A stretch of 64,000 nt of DNA from NCBI RefSeq assembly GCF_932526225.1, contig NC_064041.1:5576046-5640045 (forward strand), written 5' to 3'. The position numbers were made by a program, and so were the translations under genes. Position 1 is the first letter of the stretch; the number at the start of each line of letters is the position of its first letter. Shown here in pieces: positions 1 to 12,507 of this stretch. The stretch comes from Nematostella vectensis. Taxonomy: Eukaryota > Cnidaria > Anthozoa > Actiniaria > Edwardsiidae. The notes below the pieces were generated by a model, which was not told the origin of the DNA, did no database searches, and saw nothing but the letters and a program-made list of their open reading frames with translations.

Positions 1-234
1 CATGAGACGTATTTGGAGCTCCTTACAGTATTTAACTGGGACATGTGCGCCTCGTGACCTGGTATTTACATATCGCTTGAAACCGACAATCTCTCCCAGT
101 GTGTCCTTAGTTGGTATGTCTAGCGGTTACATGGAATTCAAAGACTGTCCTGTAATTCAGATATTATCTGCAATGGGCCAAATAAACGTAACTGGACTTC
201 ATTACCTTATGTACTATCTAACGTGTTGCTTCAG
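1..234. other. THOC3 intron (5' side runs off the window)
   Basis: No coding exon is recognisable here. The stretch ends in a usable splice acceptor (TTGCTTCAG) just before the first visible THOC3 exon. The exon that should encode the preceding WD40 blade lies upstream of the window. Confidence 0.6.
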
Positions 235-3200
235 CTGGCCGGTGCGAACCCTAAGTTTTAGTCATGATGGAAGAATGCTGGCATCGGGATCAGAAGATCT
301 CATCATTGACATTGTGAGTATCTTTTCCTAACCAACCTGTGAAACAAGTTTTTTGCCAATCATTTAAAACAACGTTTTTATGATCATTTACACACAGTAC
401 AGATACAGTACAGATACAGTACAGCTCAGTGCATTGATTTATAATTAATGTCTTTCAAGAGAAACAGGGACATCAGTATGATGACAGCCTTAGATTCATC
501 AGTCAAAAGGACTGACCAAAAGTTCCCCAAATCAAGAAAGTAGATGAAATTTGACTTCAGTCTCCTGAAAGTTATAGGGAATCATACGAGTAAAAAGTGT
601 CAACAGAGAAGACATTAGTTGCTTTGAACACCGCATTGTCAGCATCAAGCCCATACCCAGGATTTTTCTTGGCGGGGTGCGAAATACGAAAAAAAGGACC
701 TTATTTTCCGTCCTCTGATAAAAATCCAACCATCTTCGAAAGAAAGAGGAAAAAAGGATTTTTTTTGCCTTCGCAGTATCTCAACCGGAAGTTTGTTGTC
801 GGATTTGGCTACATACCAGAGTGATCTAGCTTATGATTTATAGTTTTGTCTACATATAGCACCTCTATTGAGAACCAAAAGTGGACTTCGGCCGTTGTGT
901 GTGGGGAGGGTGCGTTCGCACCCCCTGCAACCCCCCCTGGGTACGGGCCTGGTCAGGCTGTTTCACGGAGATAAGACCCTATGTTCTGTTACTGACAAGA
1001 GTGGTTTGTTTGCAGGCCATGGTAGAAACAGGCGAGCGCATCTGCGAGGTCCAGTGTCATGCCCCCACCTTTACAGTTGCTTGGCACCCGAACAAACCAT
1101 TACTTGCCTTCGCCTGTGATGATAAGGTATTAGTGTACTACTGTACAACAAACCATTACTTGCCTTCGCCTGTGATGATAAGGTATTAGTGTACTACTGT
1201 ACAACAAACCATTACTTGCCTTCGCCTGTGATGAAAAGGTATTAGTGTACTACTGTACAACAAACCATTACTTGCCTTCGCCTGTGATGATAAGGTATAA
1301 GTGTACTACTGTACAACAAACCATTACTTGCCTTCGCCTGTGATGAAAAGGTATTAGTGTACTACTGTACAACAAACCATTACTTGCCTTCGCCTGTGAT
1401 GATAAGGTATTCGTGTACTACTCTACAACAAACCATTACTTCGCCTGTGATGATAAGGTATTAGTGTACTACTGTACAACAAACCATTAGTTGCCTTCGC
1501 CTGTGATGATAAGGTATTAGTGTACTACTGTACAACAAACCATTACTTGCCTTCGCCTGTGATAATAAGGTATTAGTGTACTACTGTACAACAAACCATT
1601 ACTTGCCTTCGCCTGTGATGAAAAGGTATTAGTGTACTACTGTACAACAAACCATTACTTGCCTTCGCCTGTGATGATAAGGTATTCGTGTACTACTCTA
1701 CAACAAACCATTACTTCGCCTGTGATGAAAAGGTATTAGTGTACTACTGTACAACAAACCATTACTTGCCTTCGCCTGTGATGATAAGGTATTCGTGTAC
1801 TACTCTACAACAAACCATTACTTCGCCTGTGATGATAAGGTATAAGTGTACTACTCTACAACAAACCATTACTTGCCTTCGCCTGTGATAATAAGGTATT
1901 AGTGTACTACTGTACAACAAACCATTAGTTGCCTTCGCCTGCGATGATAAGGTATTAATGTACTACTCTACAACAAACCATTACTTGCCTTCGCCTGCGA
2001 TGATAAGGTATTAGTGTACTACTGTACAACAAACCATTACTTGCCTTCGCCTGTGATGATAAGGTATTAGTGTACTACTCTACAACAAACTATTACTTGA
2101 TTTCGCCTGTGATGATAAGGTATTAGTGTACTACTGTACAACAAACCATTAGTTGCCTTCGCCTGCGATGATAAGGTATTAGTGTACTACTGTACAACAA
2201 ACCATTACTTGCCTTCGCCTGCGATGATAAGGTATTAGTGTACTACTGTACAACAAACCATTACTTGCCTTCGCCTGTGATGATAAGGTATTAGTGTACT
2301 ACTCTACAACAAACTATTACTTGATTTCGCCTGCGATGATAAGGTATTAGTGTACTACTGTACAACAAACCATTACTTGCCTTCGCCTGTGATGATAAGG
2401 TATTAGTGTACTACTGTACAACAAACCATTACTTGCCTTCGCCTGTGATGATAAGGTATTCGTGTACTACTCTACAACAAACTATTACTTGATTTCGCCT
2501 GCGATGATAAGGTATTAGTGTACTACTGTACAACAAACCATTACTTGCCTTCGCCTGCGATGATAAGGTATTAGTGTACTACTGTACAACAAACCATTAC
2601 TTGCCTTCGCCTGCGATAATAAGGTATTAGTGTACTACTGTACAACAAACCATTACTTGCCTTCGCCTGTGATGATAAGGTATTCGTGTACTACTCTACA
2701 ACAAACTATTACTTGATTTCGCCTGCGATGATAAGGTATTAGTGTACTACTGTACAACAAACCATTACTTGCCTTCGCCTGCGATGATAAGGTATTAGTG
2801 TACTACTGTACAACAAACCATAACTTGCCTTCGCCTGCGATGATAAGGTATGAGTGTACTACTCTACAACAAACCATTACTTGCCTTCGCCTGTGATGAT
2901 AAGGTATTAGTGTACTACTCTACAACAAACTATTACTTGATTTCGCCTGCGATGATAAGGTATTAGTGTACTACTCTACAACAAACCTTTACTTCGCCTG
3001 TGATGATAAGCTATTAACTTACTATTGCACAACATTTACCTGTAATCTTAAGGTATTAAGCTTGTACAACAAACCTCTACTTTTTTTCGCCTGTTATGAT
3101 AAGGTATTGAAGTGTGATCATAAGGTATTAGTGTGCTACTGTACAACAAACCTTTACTTGTCTTCGCCTGTTATGATAAGGTATTAGAGAGTGTACTATT

Positions 3201-3373
3201 GTACAATAAAGTTTTACTTGCCTTTGCCTGTGATCATAAGGTATTGTGAGTGTGAGTTTTTGTCATAACTATACTATCATGCCTATTTACAAGGTGCATC
3301 CATGTGTTTGCAGGACAAACATGATCGAGATGCTGGTACAGTGCGACTGTTTGGACTCCCAACTTCTTCATAG
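235..3373 (+). CDS. THOC3: THO complex subunit 3 (TEX1/THOC3), last three exons; 5' part outside the window
   Basis: WD40-repeat subunit of the nuclear THO/TREX complex, which couples transcription to mRNA processing and export. Three exons join in frame: 235-313 (WPVRTLSFSHDGRMLASGSED), 1016-1126 (CEVQCHAPTFTVAWHP, then PLLAFACDDK) and 3314-3373 (DAGTVRLFGLPTSS, stop TAG 3371-3373). Phases agree: the first exon begins with the third base of a codon, the other two join in phase 0. The segments follow the C-terminal blade of animal THOC3 proteins almost residue for residue, including the LAFACDDK and LFGLP endings. Donors are GTGAGT and GTATTA; acceptors are TTTGCAG and TTGCAG. The odd feature is the last intron, filled with copies of its own 5' splice-site region. 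Family assignment is from remembered homologues; exon borders are read directly. Confidence 0.92.
643..951. mobile_element. Non-autonomous DNA transposon (MITE), 5-bp target duplication GTCAG
   Basis: The right end is CTGGGTACGGGCCTG and the left end is a slightly altered inverse copy (CATCAAGCCCATACCCAG). GTCAG flanks both sides (638-642 and 952-956). Internally it holds a TGCGTTCGCACCCCCTGCA segment and purine-rich tracts but no gene. A close relative lies at 45633-45921. It sits in the THOC3 intron before the exon at 1016. Confidence 0.75.
1091..3260 (+). repeat. 56-bp minisatellite built from the THOC3 exon-intron junction
   Basis: About 35 good copies of a 56-bp unit (some 51 bp, lacking TTGCC) run to about 3000, followed by a few decayed copies to about 3260. 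The first copy overlaps the real exon end. About 36 bp of each unit is exon sequence encoding NKPLLAFACDDK and about 20 bp is intron sequence beginning GTATTAGTGTACTAC. Each unit therefore carries its own AAG|GTATT 5' splice site. The GTG/GCG, GTATTAG/GTATTCG and CTGTAC/CTCTAC variants recur along the array, suggesting spread by local duplication of short blocks. Confidence 0.93.
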
Positions 3374-4340
3374 CGGAGCCTACCATTCCTGTCATGAATC
3401 TAGCTTTGCCAGACGTGACTTTGTGATAAGGTCTACTTATCTCAGCAATCCCTGTCGACATGTCCTGTCACAAACCTAGCCTTGTCTGGCGTGACACTAA
3501 CATGGTAAAGTCTTCTTGTCATATGAATTCCTGTACCATGTCTGCAAGTCCTGACATAGATCTAGCTTTGCCGGATGTGACATTGTAATAAGGTATACTT
3601 GTCATAACAGCTATACCACGCCTGCAAGTCTTACAATGAAATTCCTTTGGCTTGGCCTGACATTGTATGCTACGGCAGCCCCTGCGAAGCCGTACAGACT
3701 TCGAAGCTTGTATTCGGACTTTTTTATTGACACACCTGCGAATCTTGTCATGAAACAATCACCGCCTGCTTGGCGATGGCTCAGTCCCTACTGCGAGAAT
3801 TATATTCGGACACCACTTCGTAGTCAAGTTATCAAATCTAACTTTGTGATATGTAAAAATACACGTGAGACACCCCATATGAGTACCTTTAGAGTTTTTC
3901 AGATGGTGCCAAAATAAGTACCTTCAGAGTTTTTCAGATGGTGCCTATAGGCGCCTATAGGTTCTGTGTTACTATGTTCTTACACGCGGGCTTGTACTTC
4001 TGTATCACATCACACATACGCAGGATTGAGAAGGGGTGAGGGATCTGCAGACATAAAAAAAGACCGTTTTTGGGCGGTCTAGGAGGAAAGAAGTTACGTC
4101 CATCTTGAGCCACGTGCACCGAGCCTAGTATCTACTAGTTAGCTTTACTCGCCAAGACTGTAAATCGTATTAACTGTATTTTTATTAAAAATCATAATTT
4201 ATAATAAATTAGAAACAACATGTCTTGGACTAATGTTGTGTGATTGCTTATATTCCACGCCTCCTCTGCTTGCTGCCCCTTAGCGCTGATTACACAAGCG
4301 GGTCGCAAGCTCTTACGTTTGCGCTTGCTATTTCCACTCA
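3374..4340. other. Intergenic region between THOC3 and PKDCC with degenerate tandem repeat
   Basis: From about 3387 to 3700 there are four poorly conserved copies (spacing about 76-86 bp) of a unit with TCCTGTCATG...CTAGCTTTGCC...GTGATAAGG. The AAGGTATACTTGTCATAAC motif resembles the decayed end of the THOC3 intron array. A short palindromic stretch TAGGCGCCTATAGG lies near 3945-3962. No coding exon is recognised. THOC3 and PKDCC converge on this spacer, so it should contain both 3' UTRs. Confidence 0.55.
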
Positions 4341-7300
4341 CTAGTTAAAAGTCAACTTAAAGAAACGAGTTAGTATTCTATCTTCGTGGCCTTGAGGTCT
4401 CAGCTTCTTGACGAATGTCACCGTATCTTTATTATAACGCATTCCTGACGCGCCGTCCTTCATGTAAACTATCATGTGACCTGCAAGTAGAAAAGTAAGT
4501 CAAAGGAGGGGTTTAAAGGCCTTTGTGTGTGTGTGTAAAAAGTGGAGAACCCGAGGAAACGAAGTAAAGCCGAGAATGTCAGAACCTAGACTCTAAACCC
4601 AATACTCTTACTTATACCAACAGCCCACTACTGATCCCTCCCCCAATCTCAATATAAACACTTACCTATCCACGTCCTAGCGCTAGTGACGACAAACGCC
4701 CGGCATTGGGGATCCTCCGCACATTTTTCTTTAGCTTGATCCAGGCTCCCGACGGCAACCTGGCACGCACCGACCTGTCGCGAGTATTCGCAGTAGTAGT
4801 CGTGTAGTGCAGGGAAATCCATTTCAGGAAATTCATCGAAGTTAGCGATTGCTTGGGGATCTGTTGAAAAGTTAATGTAAAGTAAAAGAAATTAAACGTC
4901 TGAGCATTAATTACTGCCATTCTCAATATTTTGCGAACTCTTGTCACTAAACAGCTTTATAGACTTTTTGTCATTTAAATTACAATTATCTCTATATTAT
5001 TGGCCAACGCCTTGCGGAAAAGTCGCGTGATACTTTTTCAGTGCTTGGCAAAAAAGCGACTTAGCGGTTCTGGAAATTGTCGGCGCGACTGCGGTAAAAT
5101 CTGGGTCTGTATTTGTATGTGTAGAGATCTCTTGTAGAATTTCAATACAGTTGAACTCGCATATAATGGACAGTAATGTCAAGGACACATTTTTCATAAC
5201 CTGCTATTTTTGTTATAACTGCCAAATTTGTAATACCAGCTAACTGAAGAGGTTATTGTTACAAATGGGGGCACTGCTTTATAAAAAATGTGGTACGACC
5301 ATATAATGAATGTGGCACGAGGATATCATAAACAAGGCCTAGCAGCAAAAAATTCAGTGAATGTATACAGTGAATACATGAAAGTATTCCATGAAAGGGC
5401 CTATTGGGCCCCTCCTGTTAAAAATCCCTGCTACGGCCCTGAAGAAGGTGGCATGACCTTATCATATATTGAATAAATATGGCCTTTATTACAAATGTGG
5501 AAGGCAGTTACAAATGAGATCCCGGGTCCCATCTTTTATCTATCAAATTACCCTGCAAAGGACTTTGTAAACGGGGTTTTCGCCAAGGGAAATATCAGAC
5601 CAACGTAATACATTTTTGCAAAATTACGTTCGCATATCATAGGAAGTCCTTTTTGACGAAATCAACATCGAATTAACTATTGGGGAAATTGGAAATGTAT
5701 ACTAAAGTTCGGAGGAGTGACTTTAGCCCATTTAACTTATTGGTTGTCCCTTATTCGCTTATAACAGACAAAATGATTGACAAAATAATCTGCAGGTACC
5801 AACTTGGCCCTTGGAGGGACAGATCAAACTTCCTTCAAGGAAGCATTCATGAGGACGCATTTCTCGTGGAAATCTATCAAAATACTAACCGATTTTTATG
5901 TGTTCCCCTTCGCGTACACGATCCACGACGCCTTGTAGACGAGTAAGGAGTTGCTCGCTAGTAAGTTGCATCGAATTCCCGCCTATAACAATTGCTTGCA
6001 ACTCTTCCCTAAACACGTCTGGCGCCTCAGGGATCAGAATATGGTCCAAGAAATAGCGGCATGTATTGAGGATATTTACAGCCTGGTTATACCCCAAGCA
6101 AGTCCTGTCTGAACCACACGTTAGAGTTCTGTTTCCATGCACCGTCCGTACTACGCAGTCCTCATCTGTTGCGCATGCGCGCTGCTCATTGTCAACGTCG
6201 TCAACATCACAAAGCTTGATTTCACCGTCAACCAATACGAACTGCTGGTGTCGAAAGTCCCGGATGATAAGAGGTCCGAGAGGAGAGTGCTCCATGTAGG
6301 CTATTAGTCTGAGAAGTCCCAGGCAAACCTGAAATAAACCAGTATTCCATTGTCACACAACATCGTGTCACGGTTACCTTGTTTCACGCATTGAAGCATG
6401 CACAGCACAACTTGTAAGGGCTTTAACTACGTCAAAAAAGCAAATGGCAACAGCAGAAAACAATGGACAATTACACTCGATCTCCGTCACACATGCACCC
6501 TTGTGCCTTTCGTTTAAGGATCACAGCTGTGTTTTGGTGGACGTCAATCATGACACTGCTTCTGTCACAGATTTAGGGCGCGCTTTTTTACTTGTGATTT
6601 AGGAATGAGAATGATTAGAATAGTAAAAGTGCGCGTTCGTTTATCCCGAGTTCCCATTCCGGAATGGAATGGAGGTCATTCCACCCATTCTACTACCTGT
6701 AGCAGAATGACCCAAATGCCATTCTGAACATTTTCTACCAACCATTCCCATTCCAGAATGATAGGGAAAAACGCGCCCTTAGATCGATCATAAATGAACT
6801 AGATCGAAGTGGATCGCCTTCCCTCACTAGTGTGTTTCTTAGCTTTGCGTTGTTGTTGATTCATTGCGTAGGTGCGTATGTATCTCTTGTCTGCTTTCTT
6901 GTGACGTCTGGTGTTTTTCGGCGCTCTTTCATTGGTTAGCGGTTAGAGGATACTGCAATGGCGTAAAAAATTCCTTTTTGTTCTTCGGTGGTAGCCGATT
7001 TTCAACCCATAACGTAAAACACCAAGTTTCGCTGTCTTTCGGTGACGTTCGCGCTGTAAAGCCCACTTCTTTTGTTCGCAAGATAGGAACACTTATCTTT
7101 GGTTTTAATTTTAATACCATCAAGAAGAGTTCATTGTATCGAAACTATAGTTTAGAGTTGAGCTCTAAGTATGAAAGCATTTTGTTGGACAAACTCCCCT
7201 TTTGCTGTTGCCGTCGTTAAGACGTCACACAAGCATTTAGAGCATAGAGAGTCCGCGCAATTATAGTAACGTTACTAGGGTGGGAGGCGCGCGACTTCGA

Positions 7301-8244
7301 GCAACGTCACACAATTAAAGAGTGCATCCAAACACTAGTATGCTTTATTATAATACAGAACAAAAGTCACATAATCCTAGCTACTGTTTATCGTGTTTAG
7401 CTTGTAGCTACTGTAACGGCTAAGGTTTATGTTTAGGTAGCATGTTAGGAGTTGTCAAAATTACTGAGCCCGCGATACTTACTCGTAACCGCTCCTGCCA
7501 CGGCAGTTGGAGCAGGCGCAGTACTTCTAAAGGTTCGCCAAGCTCCGTGACCATCGTGAGTCCTCGCTGTTTTATGTCAGCGGAATTAAGTTCGTTTTGC
7601 CAACAAAATCCTAAAAGCTGCGGAAGCAAGCACACATTATATGCAGGCACGTTTTACGATTTTGTAACTGATTTGGACTCGGCTAGGCTGAAATATTTCT
7701 CTTATGATATAAATACATTTGTTCAACTTTGAGGTGGCCAATTTGCTTGAAAATTTGTAAGCTCGTAGTGCAATAGTGCTTTAAATCAGACTTTTGTATT
7801 AGAAAATTTTACTGAGAGAAACATTGCAATGCAATTGACGCCTTTAAAATAACACATAGTATCAAGGTATTTGACATATATTTCTCTGGTGGGAAGGTAA
7901 TACATGTCGTAGGCTGTGGTGAAAAAAAAGAAAGAAAAGATTATCTTCCTTGATGTGGCGAACAAAAATTAGTTCACCACACAGAAAACACGTCTTTTAA
8001 GAATGAAAAAAAGATATTTCATTATCAATCCATTAAACCCGCAAGCTCGTGAACACGTTTTAAGCAATTCAGCCCGTCACGCCCCAGACCATACCAAGTG
8101 TTTATGTAAAGTGAAGGATCGCATGAGTCCACACAAGTATGAGGGATAGGTCATAAGGATAAGTCTGTCTATACCATGACCTTAGCAAGAACACTTTGTT
8201 TTTGGGAGAGGTTTCGTTGTATTTGCCGGGTGACGCCTTCTTTT

Positions 8245-8276
<32 letters not shown>

Positions 8277-9257
8277 AGGGGTGTTTCCTCCTGCCTTATA
8301 GCTAAGACCAAAAGCACATTTTGTCAAGATCTCCTTAAATCAGTGTACAACGCTCAAATGATTTTATTTGTCTTCAAAACTCGCAAACTATTTCAACCTT
8401 TTTTTTTATACCTAATGCGATTTGACTTTAAGATTTAGCGTGCTACTCAGACTGTTCAAGTGGCTTGTGGCTCACAGTAGAGCGAGTAAAGTAAAGCTTA
8501 TCAAGCACTAGCGGAAATGTCATTATAGCAGCCCTCCCTACTGGCTCGAGATCCTGACAGCCCTTGCACTTGTCAACCTCAACGTGTGATACTAACGATA
8601 TGTCGAACACTTTCAGACAGTGTGCATTATTTAGCAAGAAAGCCACTACAACGAATATGATACAAGCACAAAATAGCGATCGATTTAGGCTCTAATCACG
8701 CTACAAACCTTGATGATGTTTGTTTGCTGTAGTTGCTTCAGTATTAGGATCTCCTTTGCGAGTTTTAGTTTGATTAAGTTGAAACACTCGTGCTCAGTGG
8801 TATGATTTCGATGCAAGCATCTCTGCACGTCTTTGCTGCTGTGTTGCACGCTCTTTACGGCAAATTGTGTTCCTCCTAATATTCCTCTCTCGACACGCTT
8901 CGTGTATCCATGCCCTAGCTCTTCCATCACTCGGATCGCACGGATCTCTCTGCACCCGAGTAGAGCATGTTTGCCATCAACTTGGGTTTCCTTAGTTTCC
9001 CTATTGTCGTTGTACCCGTGTAAGACACGTCCTGATTCGTGCAATTCTTCTAAGAACCCGTCCTCGCTTTGTACGTGTTTGTTCTCGTGTCTATACCAAG
9101 GTAGAGGGAAATTGGGTCTACTGTCTTCATTTGTATCAGTGATTAGCCGCACACTGCCGTAAAAAGCGAACAGAGAACATGTCAAAGTAAGGGTCGTAAG
9201 TGTAAGCGCCATCCGCCAGATTGATCTACGCTTTTTCCATCGCATGGCAGAGTCCAA
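4341..9257 (-). CDS. PKDCC: PKDCC/VLK-type secreted protein tyrosine kinase, complete, five exons
   Basis: Exons on the minus strand: 9257-8709, 7617-7483, 6328-5890, 4860-4666 and 4480-4341, all phase-consistent, giving 485 residues (the human protein is of similar size). Residues 1-14 are basic and about 15-34 form a hydrophobic signal-anchor, fitting a Golgi/secreted enzyme. A glycine-rich segment LGHGYTKRV (114-122) is followed by the ATP-binding lysine in FAVK (K135). Exon 2 holds VTELGEPLEVLRLLQLPW. Exon 3 holds HSPLG, RDFRHQQFVLVDGEIKL (251-267) and the DFG-like DVDD. Paired cysteines follow (CATDEDC, CGSDRTC), and exon 4 carries the C-terminal Cys-rich segment. In vertebrates this family phosphorylates tyrosines of extracellular proteins in the secretory route. 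The start was chosen because the signal-anchor follows directly. Substrate is unknown here. Confidence 0.9.
5333..5441. mobile_element. Degenerate short inverted-repeat element in a PKDCC intron
   Basis: The right end reads CCCCTCCTGTTAAAAATCCC followed by CTGCTACGGCCCTG. This is clearly related to the right end of the element at 17038-17206. The left end CAAGGCCTAGCAGC is a plausible inverse copy, but no exact target duplication is seen. Confidence 0.45.
6573..6780. mobile_element. MITE with AGGGCGCG ends in a PKDCC intron
   Basis: Left end TTAGGGCGCGCTTTTTT and right end AAAAACGCGCCCTT are inverse copies. AGAT occurs on both sides (6569-6572 and 6781-6784). The interior contains several CATTCC/GGAATG inverted pairs that can fold back. 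No coding capacity. Confidence 0.55.
8249..8276 (+). repeat. Run of 28 guanines
   Basis: An uninterrupted G28 lies in the first PKDCC intron, followed by A and GGGG. Such runs can form quadruplexes, and assembled length is unreliable. Confidence 0.95.
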
Positions 9258-10348
9258 CAGCGTCTTCTCGTGTGTTCAACAGAGATGAAAACACTTGAAA
9301 GCGCCATGCTCAAAGTTCTGGGTATTCGCAAGGCGCTTTATGAAGTGGCTTGAAATGACACGGCTGACACAAGTCGCATTAACATTTGACAAATGACAGC
9401 TCTTAATGCGGTATGTACACAGTATTACAAAGAGCACCAGAGATTAAGCCCTGCATGTGTTAATTACATCCGCCCAGACAATAAGGGAGGCGGGGCTTGT
9501 GTTAGCACACAAGATTAGAGGTAAATTGTTCGTTTGCTATCGGTCGCTCCTCCTAAGATAGCGCGTTTTAAAACAGCATTATATGGAAGCTCATCGGATC
9601 GATTAGACTACACAAACCAAAATACATTACATACTCGAGCTAATTTATTTTTTACCGTGCAAACGGAGAAAGGCAATCGTCAAATAACAGTCCCATGACC
9701 TAAGGTGATAATGGTATAACAACCCTCTCCCTCGCTCAATATTCTCTTTCTTACCCAGTCCCCATATCGCGCACAAAACACAAAACACAGGAGTCCCACT
9801 CCAAAAAGTACGATTGTTTAAATGTTATTGGGAGATACTAATGCTTTTAAATTTTTAATGACAGATGTCTACCTAAATAATCTATAACGAGTCAAGGCTA
9901 AGAGAATACAGCGCAATTCAAAGACAACTTAATAATTCATTGGGTTTTATATTTTTTTATGCACTAAATAAGAACATCGTTAAAAAACCTCCTCCATAGA
10001 TACAATAGCAGATGTAATGGAGCAAATTGAAGGCAATTTGAGTTAGGAAGGGATCGAGGTTTCTTGAGTCGAATTCCAGTTTTTGGTGTATTGTATTCAT
10101 TCTTCTGGTTCACGAACACGACTATTTTGAGCAAATCGAAGGCAATGTAATTGTGGTTCAAGTAAACAGGGGGTGTGAGAATTGCCTCATTTTTGTATTT
10201 ATTGCACTGCTTTTGATATTTGTAGGCTGTCAAATTATTTTCAGAGGGTACTCCATTTTTTAGTAAAAATAGAAGAGACTGCGTGTATACCTTTTTTCAC
10301 TTCGACCCAGGAAATTTCTTTTTCTTCTTTAATATTTTTTGGAAACAC
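9258..10348. other. Intergenic region upstream of PKDCC
   Basis: This contains the PKDCC promoter on the right of its start codon. I see no convincing exon; the longest reading frames are short and resemble nothing I know. Confidence 0.5.
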
Positions 10349-10665
<317 letters not shown>

Positions 10666-10669
10666 CGGG

Positions 10670-12180
10670 AATCTTGAACCTCTTACACATTTGTGAACTG
10701 TTCTTAAAATTGCGAAGGAAAGTTCGATACGTATCCATGAGATTACACTGGCATAAGCCTCGCCGTTATTAATAGACAGTTTTTCTGCAAGGTATTTTAG
10801 AAAGTTCTTACAATCTACCCCCATGCCTCCATTTGTGCCAAAAACTAGTGGTGTAAAAGTTCCTATCTCTACGTTGATTATTCTCTGGTTGTATTTCCTC
10901 TTCTTCTCATTCTCTTGTTCTCTGAAGATAGTTTCTGTGGGTTTGTTCTGGTTAGACTGGGAGTTAACATGCGTTACACGTACATCGCAGAATGCTGTAA
11001 CTCCTGGTGTCCAGAACCCTCCTGCTTTCATATCCAGCCTCGCTTCTTTGCTTGTAACAGTGGATTGCAGGTTAAAGACTTCATTGTCAAGTGGTTGCAA
11101 GAGTGGCTCTGTTTCTACATTTTTGCACACTTTACTTATGTGAGCTGTCAAGAGATCTCTGATGGTGTCATTCCTCTGAGCTACAAAGCCTCCTTTCTTG
11201 CAGGATAATGCATGGCTGACTGTGAAGCGTTCACCGCAGGCACAAAAGCTAGGGAGATTTGAAAGAGGCAAGTTATATCGAAGACATAAAGAGTCTCCAA
11301 ACTCCTCCTTATTCAACGCCAAGCCATACTTCGATTGGGGTAGCATTTAGCCATGAGCTTGCTCCTTTGTCTCTCGTCTGCTGCACCGCATGGAGTAAGT
11401 CAGGGGATAACAATTCGTCAATCCGGTCTCTTCTCGACTTTGCACTAGCTCTCCTCTGGGTATTAATATCCCTTTTCAACTCTTCTAATTGCTCATTAGC
11501 AGGCATACTCGAGCTCTGCGCAACAATGGAATCAACGTGAATCGCAGTGATATCAGAAGAGGCTTTGAACTGTTCTGGGGCTTCACGTTTTAGATCTGGT
11601 ATTCCAATGCCCCCCTGTGCAGGAGACAAGGTGGCAAGTTCTTTCAGTTCTTCGGGGAGTGGCTCTGCTCTTCCAAACAAAGTGGGAAGAAAAGAATCAT
11701 TTATCAAGTCCCCGGTTGGGTCTACATAATCTTCAAATGATTCGATGGTGCGTAGATAATAGGTGAATTTGGATTTGTATCCATTTGTAAAGGCGACAAA
11801 AGCGGCATGAGGTTGGCTCCTGCTGATTTCTGTAAGGGACTCCATTTCCTTTAGCCATTTGTCCACTTTCTCTTGACAATACTGATCTCTAATTCTTTAG
11901 ATCCAATCACCGCACCGAGATGACGTTTCCCCTCAAGCGTTATGTTAACTTCATTTCCGAATATCCAATATTCACCCGACTTGACAATTAACCAGCTTTT
12001 GGCTCCATTTACGATGTATCCATATTTACTCCCTTCTTGGCATAAACACTTATACCATTGATAAAGTGATTCGATGCTCCCTCCTCCTGCAGAATCATCT
12101 GCTAGCCAGACTTGTTTGACTTGTGGTATCAAATTCCTAAGGCTTTGAATCATGTGCACTCTGTTGATTGCATACCATGG
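10670..12180 (-). pseudogene. Reverse-transcriptase retroelement fragment, frame-broken
   Basis: Minus-strand pieces in three frames follow one another: 12180-11851 (VWLADDSAGGGS, the RT catalytic-type ADD motif), 11866-11309 (SQPHAAFVAFTNGYKSK, then LSPAQGGIGIPDL) and 11346-10670 (CACGERFTVSHALSCKKGGF, a C-x-C-x7-H-x3-C zinc-type motif, then GTFTPLVFGTNGGMG and a C-terminal ARG/SRF-type end). The order matches the C-terminal half of retroelement polyproteins common in sponges and cnidarians. The upstream RT palm and fingers are absent, replaced by a microsatellite. At least two frameshifts (near 11855 and 11340) make it a relic. Exact retroelement class is not resolved. Confidence 0.75.
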
Positions 12181-12208
12181 CATAATAATAATAATAATAA
12201 TAATAATG

Positions 12209-12257
<49 letters not shown>

Positions 12258-12278
12258 TGATGATAATGATAATGATAC

Positions 12279-12339
<61 letters not shown>

Positions 12340-12358
12340 AATGGTGATAATGATAATA
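12181..12358 (+). repeat. Compound microsatellite (AAT)n-(GAT)n
   Basis: AAT repeats, then mixed GATAAT, then GAT, in the same order as the array at 10349-10557. It abuts the 5' break of the retroelement fragment. Confidence 0.95.
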
Positions 12359-12507
12359 TACACAGCCAAATTATGATAATTTTCAGTTTAAGCTGGGAGT
12401 TCTAAAACTTTAGTGGATATAAAAATATAATACCAAATCGATTATATTAGGAAGAGAATAATACTAATGATCAATGGCAATAATATATATGTTTTTTATT
12501 ATGTTGA

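Noticed and set aside
1091-3260. CRISPR-like array
   Set aside because: Units are contiguous 51-56-bp tandem copies without unique spacers, and the DNA is eukaryotic.
4054-4081. A7 followed by an AGACCG...CGGTCT hairpin, like a bacterial terminator
   Set aside because: Single short hairpin in animal intergenic DNA; no bacterial gene nearby.
6864-7220. Plus-strand frame of 118 residues
   Set aside because: It lies within an intron of PKDCC on the opposite strand, is Phe/Cys-rich with no known motif, and has no supporting exons.
12112-12405. Poly-Asn/Asp and poly-Ile/Met frames
   Set aside because: Same microsatellite artefact as at 10.3-10.7 kb.
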